From contig JAJPHS010000132.1 in assembly GCA_021325175.1 (NCBI GenBank), positions 1 through 42,751 on the forward strand: 42,751 nt of DNA. Reading direction: 5' to 3'. The stretch is from Terriglobia bacterium (GTDB lineage Bacteria > Acidobacteriota > Terriglobia > Bryobacterales > Bryobacteraceae). Shown here in pieces: positions 1 through 7,521 of this stretch; the stretch's first letter is position 1, and each line of letters opens with the position of its first letter. The position numbers were made by a program, and so were the translations under genes. The notes below the pieces were generated by a model, which made no database searches, was not told where the DNA came from, and worked only from the letters and a program-made list of their open reading frames with translations.

Positions 1-1319
1 CCTTCAAGCGCGGTCACCTCCGATTGAAAATGCAGCTCCACCCGCGGATTTTCCGCCAGGCGCTGGATCAGGTATCGCGACATGGTGCTCGATAGCTCCG
101 CCGAACGGACCAGCATGTGCACGCGTTTCGCCGTCTGCGAAAGATACACCGCCGCCTGCCCCGCCGAATTGCCTCCGCCCACCACCGCCACTTCCTCGCC
201 TTCACAGAGTTGGGACTCGATATAGGTGCAGCCATAATGAACGCCCTTGCCCTCGAATTTTTCGAGATTCTCCGGGCGCAGTTTGTTATATTGCGCGCCC
301 GTCGCGATCACGATCACGCGCGCCGCCAGTGCTTCTCCGCTATCGAGAATCACGCGATAGGGTCGCTGATCGCAATCCAGCCGCTCCACGCGCCGCGCCA
401 CCATCATGGCCGCGCCGAACTTCTGCGCCTGCGTGATCGCGCGCGCCGCCAGCTCCTGGCCCGATAATCCCGTCGGAAATCCCAGATAATTTTCAATTTT
501 CGAGCTGGAGCCCGCCTGCCCGCCGGGCGCGTGCATTTCGATCATCAGCGCGTCGAGCCCTTCCGAAGCCGCGTACACCGCCGCCGCAAGCCCCGCCGGA
601 CCCGCGCCGACAATAATCAGATCGCGAACCCGCGCGCGATCGATATTGCTGTTCAGGCCAAGACAATCGGCGAGATCGGAGCTGGTCGGCCGCCGCATCA
701 CGCCGTGGCTCGAACAGATCACCACCGGCACCTCCGACGCCTTGATCGAAAATCGATCGAGCAACTCCTGCGAGCTCTTGTCCATATCCAGATCGAGATA
801 GGTGAACGGATAGCCGTTCCGGCTGAGAAATTCGCGCAATTCCAGAGTCTCCGCCGAATGGCGCGATCCCAAGAGAATCACGCCGCTCGCGCCGCCGCGG
901 ATCAGCGCCAGCCGCCGCAGAATGAAAGCTCGTAAAAAAATATCGCTCAGCTCCGCGTCCTTGGCGACCACGGAGCGCAGCGCTTCCCCGCTCAGCTCGA
1001 TAAATTCGCCCGGCTCGGTGACGCGTCCCCGCACCAGGCTGTGCTGCCGGGAAATCATGGTGATCTCCCCGGTGAATTCCCCCGGACCATGCCGGGCGAT
1101 CAGGCGTTCCTCGTTGAATCCCGGCTGCACGATCTCCATCGCGCCGGAAAGCAGAACAAAAAAAGACATCACCGGATCGTTCGGCTCAAACAGAATTTCG
1201 CCGCGCTGAACCGTTCGCGCGCGGCCTAACCCTCGAATGCGATTGATCTGTTCCGGAGTCAGAACCGGAAAAGCTTGCGTGCTTGCATCGTGCGCGCTCG
1301 GAACTACTGGAGACGGCAT
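1..1319 (-). CDS. Cyclic-nucleotide-binding / thioredoxin-reductase-like flavoprotein (3' end off window)
   Basis: I translated this from the minus strand; 439 codons are inside the window and the C-terminus lies beyond base 1. Residues ~15-135 read as a cNMP-binding (CRP-like beta-barrel) sensor domain. Residues ~145-225 (GVILLGSRHSAETLELREF) look like a thioredoxin-fold spacer. From ~232 a thioredoxin-reductase-type flavoprotein begins, with FAD motif GAGPAGLAAA at 238-247 and NAD(P)H motif GGGNSAGQAA at 381-390. Where true thioredoxin reductases carry CxxC (YCATC), this protein has YGCTY (362-366), so it lacks the redox disulfide and probably does not reduce thioredoxin directly. The start at 1319 is the first in-frame ATG before the intergenic gap; the ribosome site is weak. 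The neighbouring permease is divergent. It is probably a soluble, ligand-gated NAD(P)H oxidoreductase with unknown acceptor. The family assignment is firm; the function is not. Confidence 0.88.
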   Translation of the reverse strand, partial: MPSPVVPSAHDASTQAFPVLTPEQINRIRGLGRARTVQRGEILFEPNDPVMSFFVLLSGAMEIVQPGFNEERLIARHGPGEFTGEITMISRQHSLVRGRVTEPGEFIELSGEALRSVVAKDAELSDIFLRAFILRRLALIRGGASGVILLGSRHSAETLELREFLSRNGYPFTYLDLDMDKSSQELLDRFSIKASEVPVVICSSHGVMRRPTSSDLADCLGLNSNIDRARVRDLIIVGAGPAGLAAAVYAASEGLDALMIEMHAPGGQAGSSSKIENYLGFPTGLSGQELAARAITQAQKFGAAMMVARRVERLDCDQRPYRVILDSGEALAARVIVIATGAQYNKLRPENLEKFEGKGVHYGCTYIESQLCEGEEVAVVGGGNSAGQAAVYLSQTAKRVHMLVRSAELSSTMSRYLIQRLAENPRVELHFQSEVTALE

Positions 1320-1372
1320 GGCTTCATTTTCTCACCCCTGTCCACTGAAACCTTATCCGCGAAACCCGGTAT

Positions 1373-3811
1373 ATGATGCAACCACGTATGAATAATCCGA
1401 TTGGGCCCGCTTTTCAGGATGTTCGCTTCGCCGCAAGGATGCTTCGCAAGTCCTTGGGCTTTACGCTGGTCGTGCTCGCCGCGCTCGCTTTGGGCGTCGG
1501 CGCCACGACCATCATTTTTACCGTTGTCAAATCCGTTCTGCTCGATCGTCTGCCGTTTCCTGATCCCGATCGTCTCATTTCCATCCGCGAAATCCGGCCG
1601 GACGGCGTGCTGAATCCGTCCGTTCAGACGCAAAATTTTCTCGACTGGCGCGCGCGAAACCATTCTTTCGAAGCCATGGCGGCGGTTCAACAGATTCCAG
1701 CCAACGTCGTCCTTGCCGGAAATGCGGAGCAGGTCAACAGCCTTCTCGTTTCCTCCGATTTCTTTCCGCTGTTCGGCGTTCGCCCGCTCCTCGGACGCTG
1801 GATCACTTCCGCCGACGATAGCCGTGGCGCGGCGCTTCGCGTCGTCCTCAGCTTCGGCTACTGGCAGGCGCGCTTCGGAGGCGACCCCAACATCATCGGC
1901 CGTCCGATAAATATTTTCGGCAGCCCCGGCGAAGTGATCGGCGTGATGCCGGCGGACTTCGCGCTGCCCGACCTTCGCGTCGAGTTGTTCGCGCCCGCCC
2001 AGATCAATCCCGCCTCCGCGCCGCGCGACGGGCGCCATTTTCATATTTACGCGCGGCTCCGGCCGGGCGTCTCCACGGCCGCGGCGGATGCGGAGATTCA
2101 TCGTCTCGCCGCGCAAACCACGTCCGAGCGCCCGGAGATGAACGCGCGCTGGAGCGCGACCGCGATTCCCCTTCTCGCCGACGCCGTGCGCGACGTGCGC
2201 ACCGCGCTTTGGGTGCTGCTCGCGGCCGTGTTTTTCCTGCTGATCCTGTGCTGCGTCAATGTCGCGAACCTCTATCTCATGCGGACCTACCAACGCGCGC
2301 GCGAGCTCGTTTTGCGCCATGCCCTCGGCGCCGGACGCGGCCGTCTGATCCAGCAGCTTGTCGCCGAAAGTCTTCTGCTGGCGCTGCTCGGCGGCGCGCT
2401 CGGAATCCTGCTGGCCTACGCCGGCCTGCATACATTGCTCGCCATGCTGCCGCTGAATTTTCCTTTGCCCCGCCTTGCGCAAATCCACGTGGATGGGACG
2501 GTGCTGCTGGCTTGCCTCGCCATTTCCCTCGCGGCCGGACTCATTTTCGGATTGGCGCCCGCCCTCGCCGCCGATTTCAGCAATCCCGCCAACACCCTGC
2601 GAAAAGCCGGCCGCGCCGTCACTGGAAGCCGTAATCTCCTGGGCAACGCGCTGGTCGTCGCCGAAGTCGCGCTGGCCTTGGTTCTGGTCTGCGGAGCCGG
2701 ACTGATGGCCCGCAGTTTCATCGAACTGAATCGCACCAATCCGGGATTTCGTCCGGAGCACGTCGTTACTTTGCGAATGCTGCTGGTCCCCGCCAAGTAC
2801 GGCCGCGATCCGTACACGGGAGCCGCCGCGGTCGAGCGCATGCTCGAATCGATTCGGGAACTGCCGCGGGTGATCGCGGCCTCCTCGATTCATCTCGCGC
2901 CGATGGGCGGCGTCGGATCCGCGTCCGGCATCGCGCGCGCGGATCGCCCCACGAACGCGCCCGGATTCGGCCATGGCGCCGGATATTCCGTAATCTCGGA
3001 AGGCTATTTTCATACCATGGGGATTCCGGTGCTCGCGGGCCGCGAATTCGACCAGCGCGATCGCCGGGACGCGCCGCCGGTGGCCGTCATCAATCAGTCC
3101 GCCGCGCGCATGCTTTATCCCGGGGAGGACCCGATTGGAAAAGAGTTGGCCCTTGACTGGTCCGGCCCGCCGCGCGCCCGCATCGTCGGAATCGTTGCGG
3201 ACTCGCACTTTGACGGAGTCGCCTCCCGGCCCGGCCCGTTCGTCTATTTGCCCAACGCGCAATATCCGACCCTGCTTTGCACGCTGGTGGTGCGCACCGC
3301 CGGCGATCCTGCGGGAATGCTCGCCGCGATTCGCGATGCCGTGCGCGGCGTCGATCCGGACCAGGGCATCCTCGAAACCAGCACGATGGAGCAGCGCATG
3401 GCCGGCTCCGTCGCGCGGCCGAGACTTCAGACCATCCTGCTCGGTTCCTTCGGTTTCCTGGCTCTCGTCCTCGCCTGCATCGGGATTTATGGCGTGCTCG
3501 CCTATGCGGTCTCCCAGCGCATGCGCGAAATGGGCGTGCGCCTGGCGATCGGCGCCTCCCCGGCCAGGATTCTCCGCGAAGTGCTCGGCGGCGGCCTGCG
3601 ATTGACGGCCATCGGGCTGCTGCTCGGCTTGGCCGCCTCGGCCGGGCTCACGCGTTATCTGGAAGCGCTGCTCTACCAGGTTCGCCCCACCGACCCGATC
3701 GTTTTCGCCTCCGCCATGGGCGCGATTCTGCTCGTCGCGCTGCTCGCCTGCTATCTCCCGGCGCGCCGCGCCGCATCCGTGGACCCGATCGTCGTCCTGC
3801 GCGAAGAGTAA
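1373..3811 (+). CDS. ADOP-type ABC transporter permease (MacB/FtsX family)
   Basis: An 812-residue inner-membrane protein with the duplicated MacB layout. There is a cytoplasmic N-terminus, a first membrane helix at ~28-50, and a periplasmic MacB core domain to ~265. An FtsX permease block follows at ~270-400 (WVLLAAVFFLLILCCVNVANL), then another helix at ~425, a second periplasmic core (~450-680) and a final FtsX block at ~685-810. This length and duplication match the acidobacterial duplicated orphan permeases. As in that group there is no ATPase or membrane-fusion gene beside it, so the partner ATPase must act in trans. These proteins are usually linked to efflux or mechanotransmission, but the substrate cannot be read from sequence. 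Starts at 1373, 1376 and 1388 are all possible; none has a strong Shine-Dalgarno. It ends in a PARRAASVDPIVVLREE-type FtsX tail, so it is full length. Confidence 0.93.
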   Translation: MMQPRMNNPIGPAFQDVRFAARMLRKSLGFTLVVLAALALGVGATTIIFTVVKSVLLDRLPFPDPDRLISIREIRPDGVLNPSVQTQNFLDWRARNHSFEAMAAVQQIPANVVLAGNAEQVNSLLVSSDFFPLFGVRPLLGRWITSADDSRGAALRVVLSFGYWQARFGGDPNIIGRPINIFGSPGEVIGVMPADFALPDLRVELFAPAQINPASAPRDGRHFHIYARLRPGVSTAAADAEIHRLAAQTTSERPEMNARWSATAIPLLADAVRDVRTALWVLLAAVFFLLILCCVNVANLYLMRTYQRARELVLRHALGAGRGRLIQQLVAESLLLALLGGALGILLAYAGLHTLLAMLPLNFPLPRLAQIHVDGTVLLACLAISLAAGLIFGLAPALAADFSNPANTLRKAGRAVTGSRNLLGNALVVAEVALALVLVCGAGLMARSFIELNRTNPGFRPEHVVTLRMLLVPAKYGRDPYTGAAAVERMLESIRELPRVIAASSIHLAPMGGVGSASGIARADRPTNAPGFGHGAGYSVISEGYFHTMGIPVLAGREFDQRDRRDAPPVAVINQSAARMLYPGEDPIGKELALDWSGPPRARIVGIVADSHFDGVASRPGPFVYLPNAQYPTLLCTLVVRTAGDPAGMLAAIRDAVRGVDPDQGILETSTMEQRMAGSVARPRLQTILLGSFGFLALVLACIGIYGVLAYAVSQRMREMGVRLAIGASPARILREVLGGGLRLTAIGLLLGLAASAGLTRYLEALLYQVRPTDPIVFASAMGAILLVALLACYLPARRAASVDPIVVLREE

Positions 3812-3870
3812 TTTTTCGCCAAAACGTGAACCGCCGGGCCGCGTTCGCCACGCGCCAGGCGGCAACCATA

Positions 3871-3876
3871 TATAAT
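3871..3876 (+). promoter_or_regulatory. Likely -10 box for the 3907 oxidoreductase gene
   Basis: TATAAT matches the sigma-70 -10 consensus and lies in the 95-bp gap after the permease gene. An AAAGGAG Shine-Dalgarno at 3887-3893 follows, 13 bases before the ATG at 3907, which is longer than usual. No good -35 hexamer is visible at 16-18 bases upstream. The gene probably has its own transcript. Confidence 0.5.
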
Positions 3877-3906
3877 GGCCGTCGATAAAGGAGCCTTGGT
3901 CTCTCT

Positions 3907-5271
3907 ATGTCGGATCGCACTTCCCGCAGATTTTTCATCGGCGCCGCCACTGCCGCCGCCGCAGCGCGCGTCTGGGGCGCAAACGATCGAATCAACGTCG
4001 CCATCGTGGGACTCGGCGGACGCGGTTCCAGCCATCTTAACCTCTATTCCAAGCTGCCCGAAGCGCGAATCGCCGGCATCTGCGATATCGATCAGGCCGC
4101 GCGCGAGCGAGCCCAGGCCACTCTGGTTCGAAACACCGGCGAATCCGCCAAGCTGTTCGAGGACATGCGCGACGCTTTCGCCGATTCCGGCATCGACGCG
4201 GTCTCCATCGCCACCCCGAATCATTGGCACGCTCTGGCGGCGATCTGGGCGATGAAGGCCGGCAAGGATGTCTACGGCGAAAAGCCGGCCTGCTACAACA
4301 TCTACGAAGGACAGCGCATGCTCCAGGTGGCGCGGGAAACCAAGCGGATGCTTCAAATCGGCTCGCAGCATCGCAGCACGCCGTTCAAAATGCGCGCGAT
4401 GGAAGCGCTGCAAGGCGGCGTTATCGGCAATATTTATCTCTCAAAAGGGCTTTGTTATAAGCGCCGCGCCTCCATCGGCCACAAGGAGGATTCTCCGACT
4501 CCGGCAGGCGTCAACTGGGATCTGTTCCTGGGACCCGCGCCGATGCGCCCCTTCAATGAGCTCCGCTTCAAATACAACTGGCACTGGTTCTGGGACACCG
4601 GCAATGGCGATATCGGCAATCAGGGCGTTCATCAGATCGGCATCGCGCGCTGGGGATTGAGCGATCCCGCCTGGCCCAAATCCGCCTACGCCGAAGGCGG
4701 CAAGTTCGCCTATATCGACGATCAGGAGACGCCGAACACGCTTCTGGCGACCTACGATTACGGCGGGCGGCAGCTCGTCTTTGAAGTCCGCGGCTTACTG
4801 ACCGGAGGCGAAGGCGTTCCGGTGAAGCGCTCCACCGCCGCCCCAGCCGCCGGCGCCGTCGCGCCTCCTCAAGGACCCGCGCCCGTTTCCACCGCTCCCA
4901 AGAACGCCAAGCCGCTCGATATCATGATCGGCAACCTGTTCTACGGCACCGAAGGTTGGGCCGCGATGAACGATGAAGGATTTCAGGTGTTCAAGGGCGA
5001 AACCAACGAGCTCGTCATGGAAGAACACAACGGTAAGGACGCCACCAGCCTGCACATGCAAAACTGGCTCGCCGCCTGCCGCTCGCGAAATTACAAAGAC
5101 CTTCACGACGAGATCGAAAATGCCGCGCTTAGCGCCGGCTTGTGCCACCTCGCCAACATCAGCTACCGCACCGGACGGAAACTGACCATCGCCGATGGAC
5201 CGAAATTCGTCAACGACGACGACGCCAACAGGCTGATCACGCGCGATTATCGCCAGCCTTACGTCGTTTGA
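3907..5271 (+). CDS. Tat-exported Gfo/Idh/MocA family oxidoreductase
   Basis: A 454-residue NAD(P)-dependent dehydrogenase of the Gfo/Idh/MocA superfamily, whose members oxidise or reduce sugars, inositols and related alcohols. The N-terminus carries a twin-arginine signal (SRRFFIGA at ~6-13, then an Ala-rich segment), implying export of a folded, cofactor-loaded enzyme. The Rossmann dinucleotide motif VGLGGRG is at ~36-42. The conserved EKPAC segment around 124-128 contains the family EKP lysine. The C-terminal alpha/beta domain has the NGDIGNQGVHQIG stretch seen in exported members from Acidobacteriota, Planctomycetota and Bacteroidota. An Ala/Pro-rich insert at ~312-330 is unusual but in frame. 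The gene ends three bases before the stop of the convergent hydrolase. Substrate is unknown. Confidence 0.93.
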   Translation: MSDRTSRRFFIGAATAAAAARVWGANDRINVAIVGLGGRGSSHLNLYSKLPEARIAGICDIDQAARERAQATLVRNTGESAKLFEDMRDAFADSGIDAVSIATPNHWHALAAIWAMKAGKDVYGEKPACYNIYEGQRMLQVARETKRMLQIGSQHRSTPFKMRAMEALQGGVIGNIYLSKGLCYKRRASIGHKEDSPTPAGVNWDLFLGPAPMRPFNELRFKYNWHWFWDTGNGDIGNQGVHQIGIARWGLSDPAWPKSAYAEGGKFAYIDDQETPNTLLATYDYGGRQLVFEVRGLLTGGEGVPVKRSTAAPAAGAVAPPQGPAPVSTAPKNAKPLDIMIGNLFYGTEGWAAMNDEGFQVFKGETNELVMEEHNGKDATSLHMQNWLAACRSRNYKDLHDEIENAALSAGLCHLANISYRTGRKLTIADGPKFVNDDDANRLITRDYRQPYVV

Positions 5272-5274
5272 GGT

Positions 5275-6450
5275 TTACGACCCGCTGACCGACGCCACGA
5301 TTCGTTGAATCATTCCGTCGACGGCCTTGCCCGGCTCGTGCCAATGCCACACCAGCACGATGTCGTGCTCGGGATCGATCCATACCAGATTTCCGCCGTT
5401 TCCAACGGCGGCAAAGCTGGACGCCGGCCCGCTCGGCCATTGTTTTTGCCTGGTATTCAGCCACCACAGATAGCCGTAGTCGGGACCGTGCGCCGATGGC
5501 GTGGTCGCTTCCTTGAGCCACTCCGCCGAAACGATCTGCTTGCCGTCCCACTGCCCGCGATTCAGAATTAACAGCCCAAATCGCGCCAGATCCTCGGAAT
5601 TGATCCACAACCCGCCGCCCCACCGCGTTCCTCCGCTGACCGACTCGACCGGTTTCCCGTGAATCTCCACCGTCGATTTCGCGCCGTAGCCGTGCCAGGT
5701 CCACTCATCGGAGGCGCCGATTCTGTCCATCACGTTGGCCTTCAGCACCGACGGCAAACTCGCGCCGAAGACACGCGCCAGCGACAGCGCCAGCCGGTTG
5801 ATGCGAACGTCGTTGTACTCGTAATAAGTTCCCGGCTCGTGAATCTCGCGCGGCGGCCGCCGGCCGTTGCCGAATTCTTCTTCGCCCACGAAATCCGCGT
5901 TCTTGCCGAACAGTTCGCCCTGCCATTCGCTTTCCTGCTGGAGATGATTCTTCCAGGTGATCCTGGCATTGTGCGGCGAATCGTAGCCGCCGTCGTGAAC
6001 ATACTCGGCTACGCGATCGTCCACGCTGTGAATCAATCCCTTGGAGAAGGCAAACGACGCCGTGGTGGAGAGAAAACTTTTCGCAACGCTGTACACCGGA
6101 TCGTTTGCTTTGGTATCTCCAAACTGGGCGACGATGTAGCCGTGCCGCAAAATAATTCCATTCGTCTGTGCGCGGCTTGATGGAAGCGGGCCCAGCACCC
6201 TGCCGAAGGTGCGAACCTGATCCTTCTCAAAATCCCATTTTGAGCCGTGCGCCTCCGCCCAGGCGACCGCCTCTTTCACCTTCGCCGCATCCATTCCTAC
6301 CTGCTCCGGCGAGCGGTGCTGCCAGCTCCCCTTGGGAGGAAAATAGCTGCTCTGCCCGGCCAGCGAGGGGACAATCGCGGCGGCGATCAGCCACCGCGCA
6401 ACCCCGAATCGCGTCCAATTTGCCTGCGCCATGTCTGAACAGTGTCTCAT
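5275..6450 (-). CDS. Secreted serine hydrolase, beta-lactamase / penicillin-binding-protein fold
   Basis: A 391-residue protein of the class-C beta-lactamase-like serine hydrolase family (Pfam Beta-lactamase type). The SxxK catalytic motif SVAK lies at ~121-124. The second motif region PGTYYEYND (~207-214) has YND where YxN is usual, and GNGGN near 345 sits where the KTG/HxG motif is expected. An N-terminal hydrophobic segment (WLIAAAIVPSLAG) suggests a signal peptide and a periplasmic or outer location. I chose 6450 (MRHCSD) because a purine-rich GAAGAAA lies just upstream; 6432 (MAQANW) is an alternative, and a longer in-frame start exists at 6507 without support. Such proteins act as esterases or D-aminopeptidases as often as on beta-lactams, so resistance should not be assumed. 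Confidence 0.88.
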   Translation of the reverse strand: MRHCSDMAQANWTRFGVARWLIAAAIVPSLAGQSSYFPPKGSWQHRSPEQVGMDAAKVKEAVAWAEAHGSKWDFEKDQVRTFGRVLGPLPSSRAQTNGIILRHGYIVAQFGDTKANDPVYSVAKSFLSTTASFAFSKGLIHSVDDRVAEYVHDGGYDSPHNARITWKNHLQQESEWQGELFGKNADFVGEEEFGNGRRPPREIHEPGTYYEYNDVRINRLALSLARVFGASLPSVLKANVMDRIGASDEWTWHGYGAKSTVEIHGKPVESVSGGTRWGGGLWINSEDLARFGLLILNRGQWDGKQIVSAEWLKEATTPSAHGPDYGYLWWLNTRQKQWPSGPASSFAAVGNGGNLVWIDPEHDIVLVWHWHEPGKAVDGMIQRIVASVSGS

Positions 6451-6554
6451 ATTTTCTTCAATATACACAGTGGGATACAAAGATCGGCCGGACCCCGGCC
6501 CGCTCACCTTCCTTTACAACGAAAACTTACTTTAAGTTAGCGCGAAACTAAACC

Positions 6555-6560
6555 GATAAT
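6555..6560 (+). promoter_or_regulatory. Possible -10 box for the diguanylate cyclase gene
   Basis: GATAAT in an AT-rich divergent intergenic region, with a weak -35-like TTAAGT 17 bases upstream (6532-6537). A good Shine-Dalgarno (GAAAGAAG, 6563-6570) follows, six bases before the ATG at 6577. The spacing fits a short leader. Confidence 0.4.
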
Positions 6561-6576
6561 ATGAAAGAAGTCATTC

Positions 6577-7521
6577 ATGCGAGTTCTGATCGCCGACGAC
6601 AGCATCGTTTCCCGGCACCTGCTGGACGCGACTTTGCGTAAGTGGGGCTATGAAGTTGTCGTTGCCTGCGATGGCATTGAAGCCTGGAACGTGCTCCAGT
6701 TGCCCGACGCTCCCAAGCTGGTGATCCTCGATTGGGTGATGCCGGGGCTCACCGGCCTGGAGCTTTGCCGCCGCATCCGCGAGCACGCCAAGGAAAAAGA
6801 TGCCTACACGTATATCCTGCTTCTCACCTCCAAGAGCCTGAAAGAGGACCTGATCGAAGGCATGGAGTCCGGCGCCGACGATTACGTCACAAAGCCTTTC
6901 GACCAGCATGAGCTGAAAACCAGACTGCGCGCCGGCACTCGCATCATCGACCTGCAGCAGCAGCTTGTCACGGCGCGCGAAGAGCTGCGCGAGCAGGCCA
7001 CGCGTGATTTTCTCACTCGTATCTGGAATCGATCCTCAATCCTGGACATTCTCCAGCGGGAGCTCGTCCGCGGCAGCCGGGAGCATCGCCCGGTTGGCGT
7101 GATCCTCGCCGATCTCGATCACTTTAAATCGGTCAACGATACCTACGGCCACTTCGCCGGCGACGCCGTGCTGCTCGAGTTCACGCACCGGGTGCAAGGC
7201 TCCATGCGCCAATACGACTCCATCGGCCGTTACGGCGGCGAGGAATTCTTAATCGTGTTGCCCGGCTGCGATGAGGAAGCCACCGCCGCCCAGGGCGAGC
7301 GGATGCGCGCCGCGCTGGCCGCCGAGCCGATGTCCATCAACGACGATCATCGCGTCATCACCTGCAGCTTCGGCGCAACCTGCTCGCGTCCCGGCCTGGA
7401 CATCGATTCAGAAGCGCTGATCCGCGTCGCCGACGACGCTCTTTACGCGGCCAAGCGCCAGGGCAGAAACTGCGTCGTGTTTCAACCCGCCGTTTCAGAA
7501 CCCGAAAACGTAATCTCTTAG
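6577..7521 (+). CDS. PleD-like response regulator diguanylate cyclase (REC-GGDEF)
   Basis: A 314-residue cytoplasmic signalling enzyme that should make cyclic di-GMP from two GTP when phosphorylated. The receiver domain (1-~120) has the acidic pair D7/D8, phospho-acceptor D52 in LVILDWVMPG and the conserved lysine in the YVTKPF motif. A short helical linker (~125-145) leads to a GGDEF domain with an intact GGEEF active site near 225-229. An RxxD inhibitory site (RQYD) lies exactly five residues before GGEEF, so product feedback inhibition is expected. No histidine kinase is adjacent, so its partner is elsewhere. Its TAG stop overlaps the TAA of the convergent membrane gene by three bases (shared TTAG). 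Confidence 0.95.
   Translation: MRVLIADDSIVSRHLLDATLRKWGYEVVVACDGIEAWNVLQLPDAPKLVILDWVMPGLTGLELCRRIREHAKEKDAYTYILLLTSKSLKEDLIEGMESGADDYVTKPFDQHELKTRLRAGTRIIDLQQQLVTAREELREQATRDFLTRIWNRSSILDILQRELVRGSREHRPVGVILADLDHFKSVNDTYGHFAGDAVLLEFTHRVQGSMRQYDSIGRYGGEEFLIVLPGCDEEATAAQGERMRAALAAEPMSINDDHRVITCSFGATCSRPGLDIDSEALIRVADDALYAAKRQGRNCVVFQPAVSEPENVIS

Noticed and set aside
1304-3865. Very long open frame of 853 codons on the minus strand
   Set aside because: It lies opposite the well-supported ADOP permease, is extremely Arg/Gly/His-rich and has no recognisable domain. It is a high-GC antisense shadow.
5275-6450. Serine hydrolase as an antibiotic-resistance beta-lactamase
   Set aside because: The SxxK motif alone does not show beta-lactamase activity. 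The YxN position is YND and no resistance context is present.
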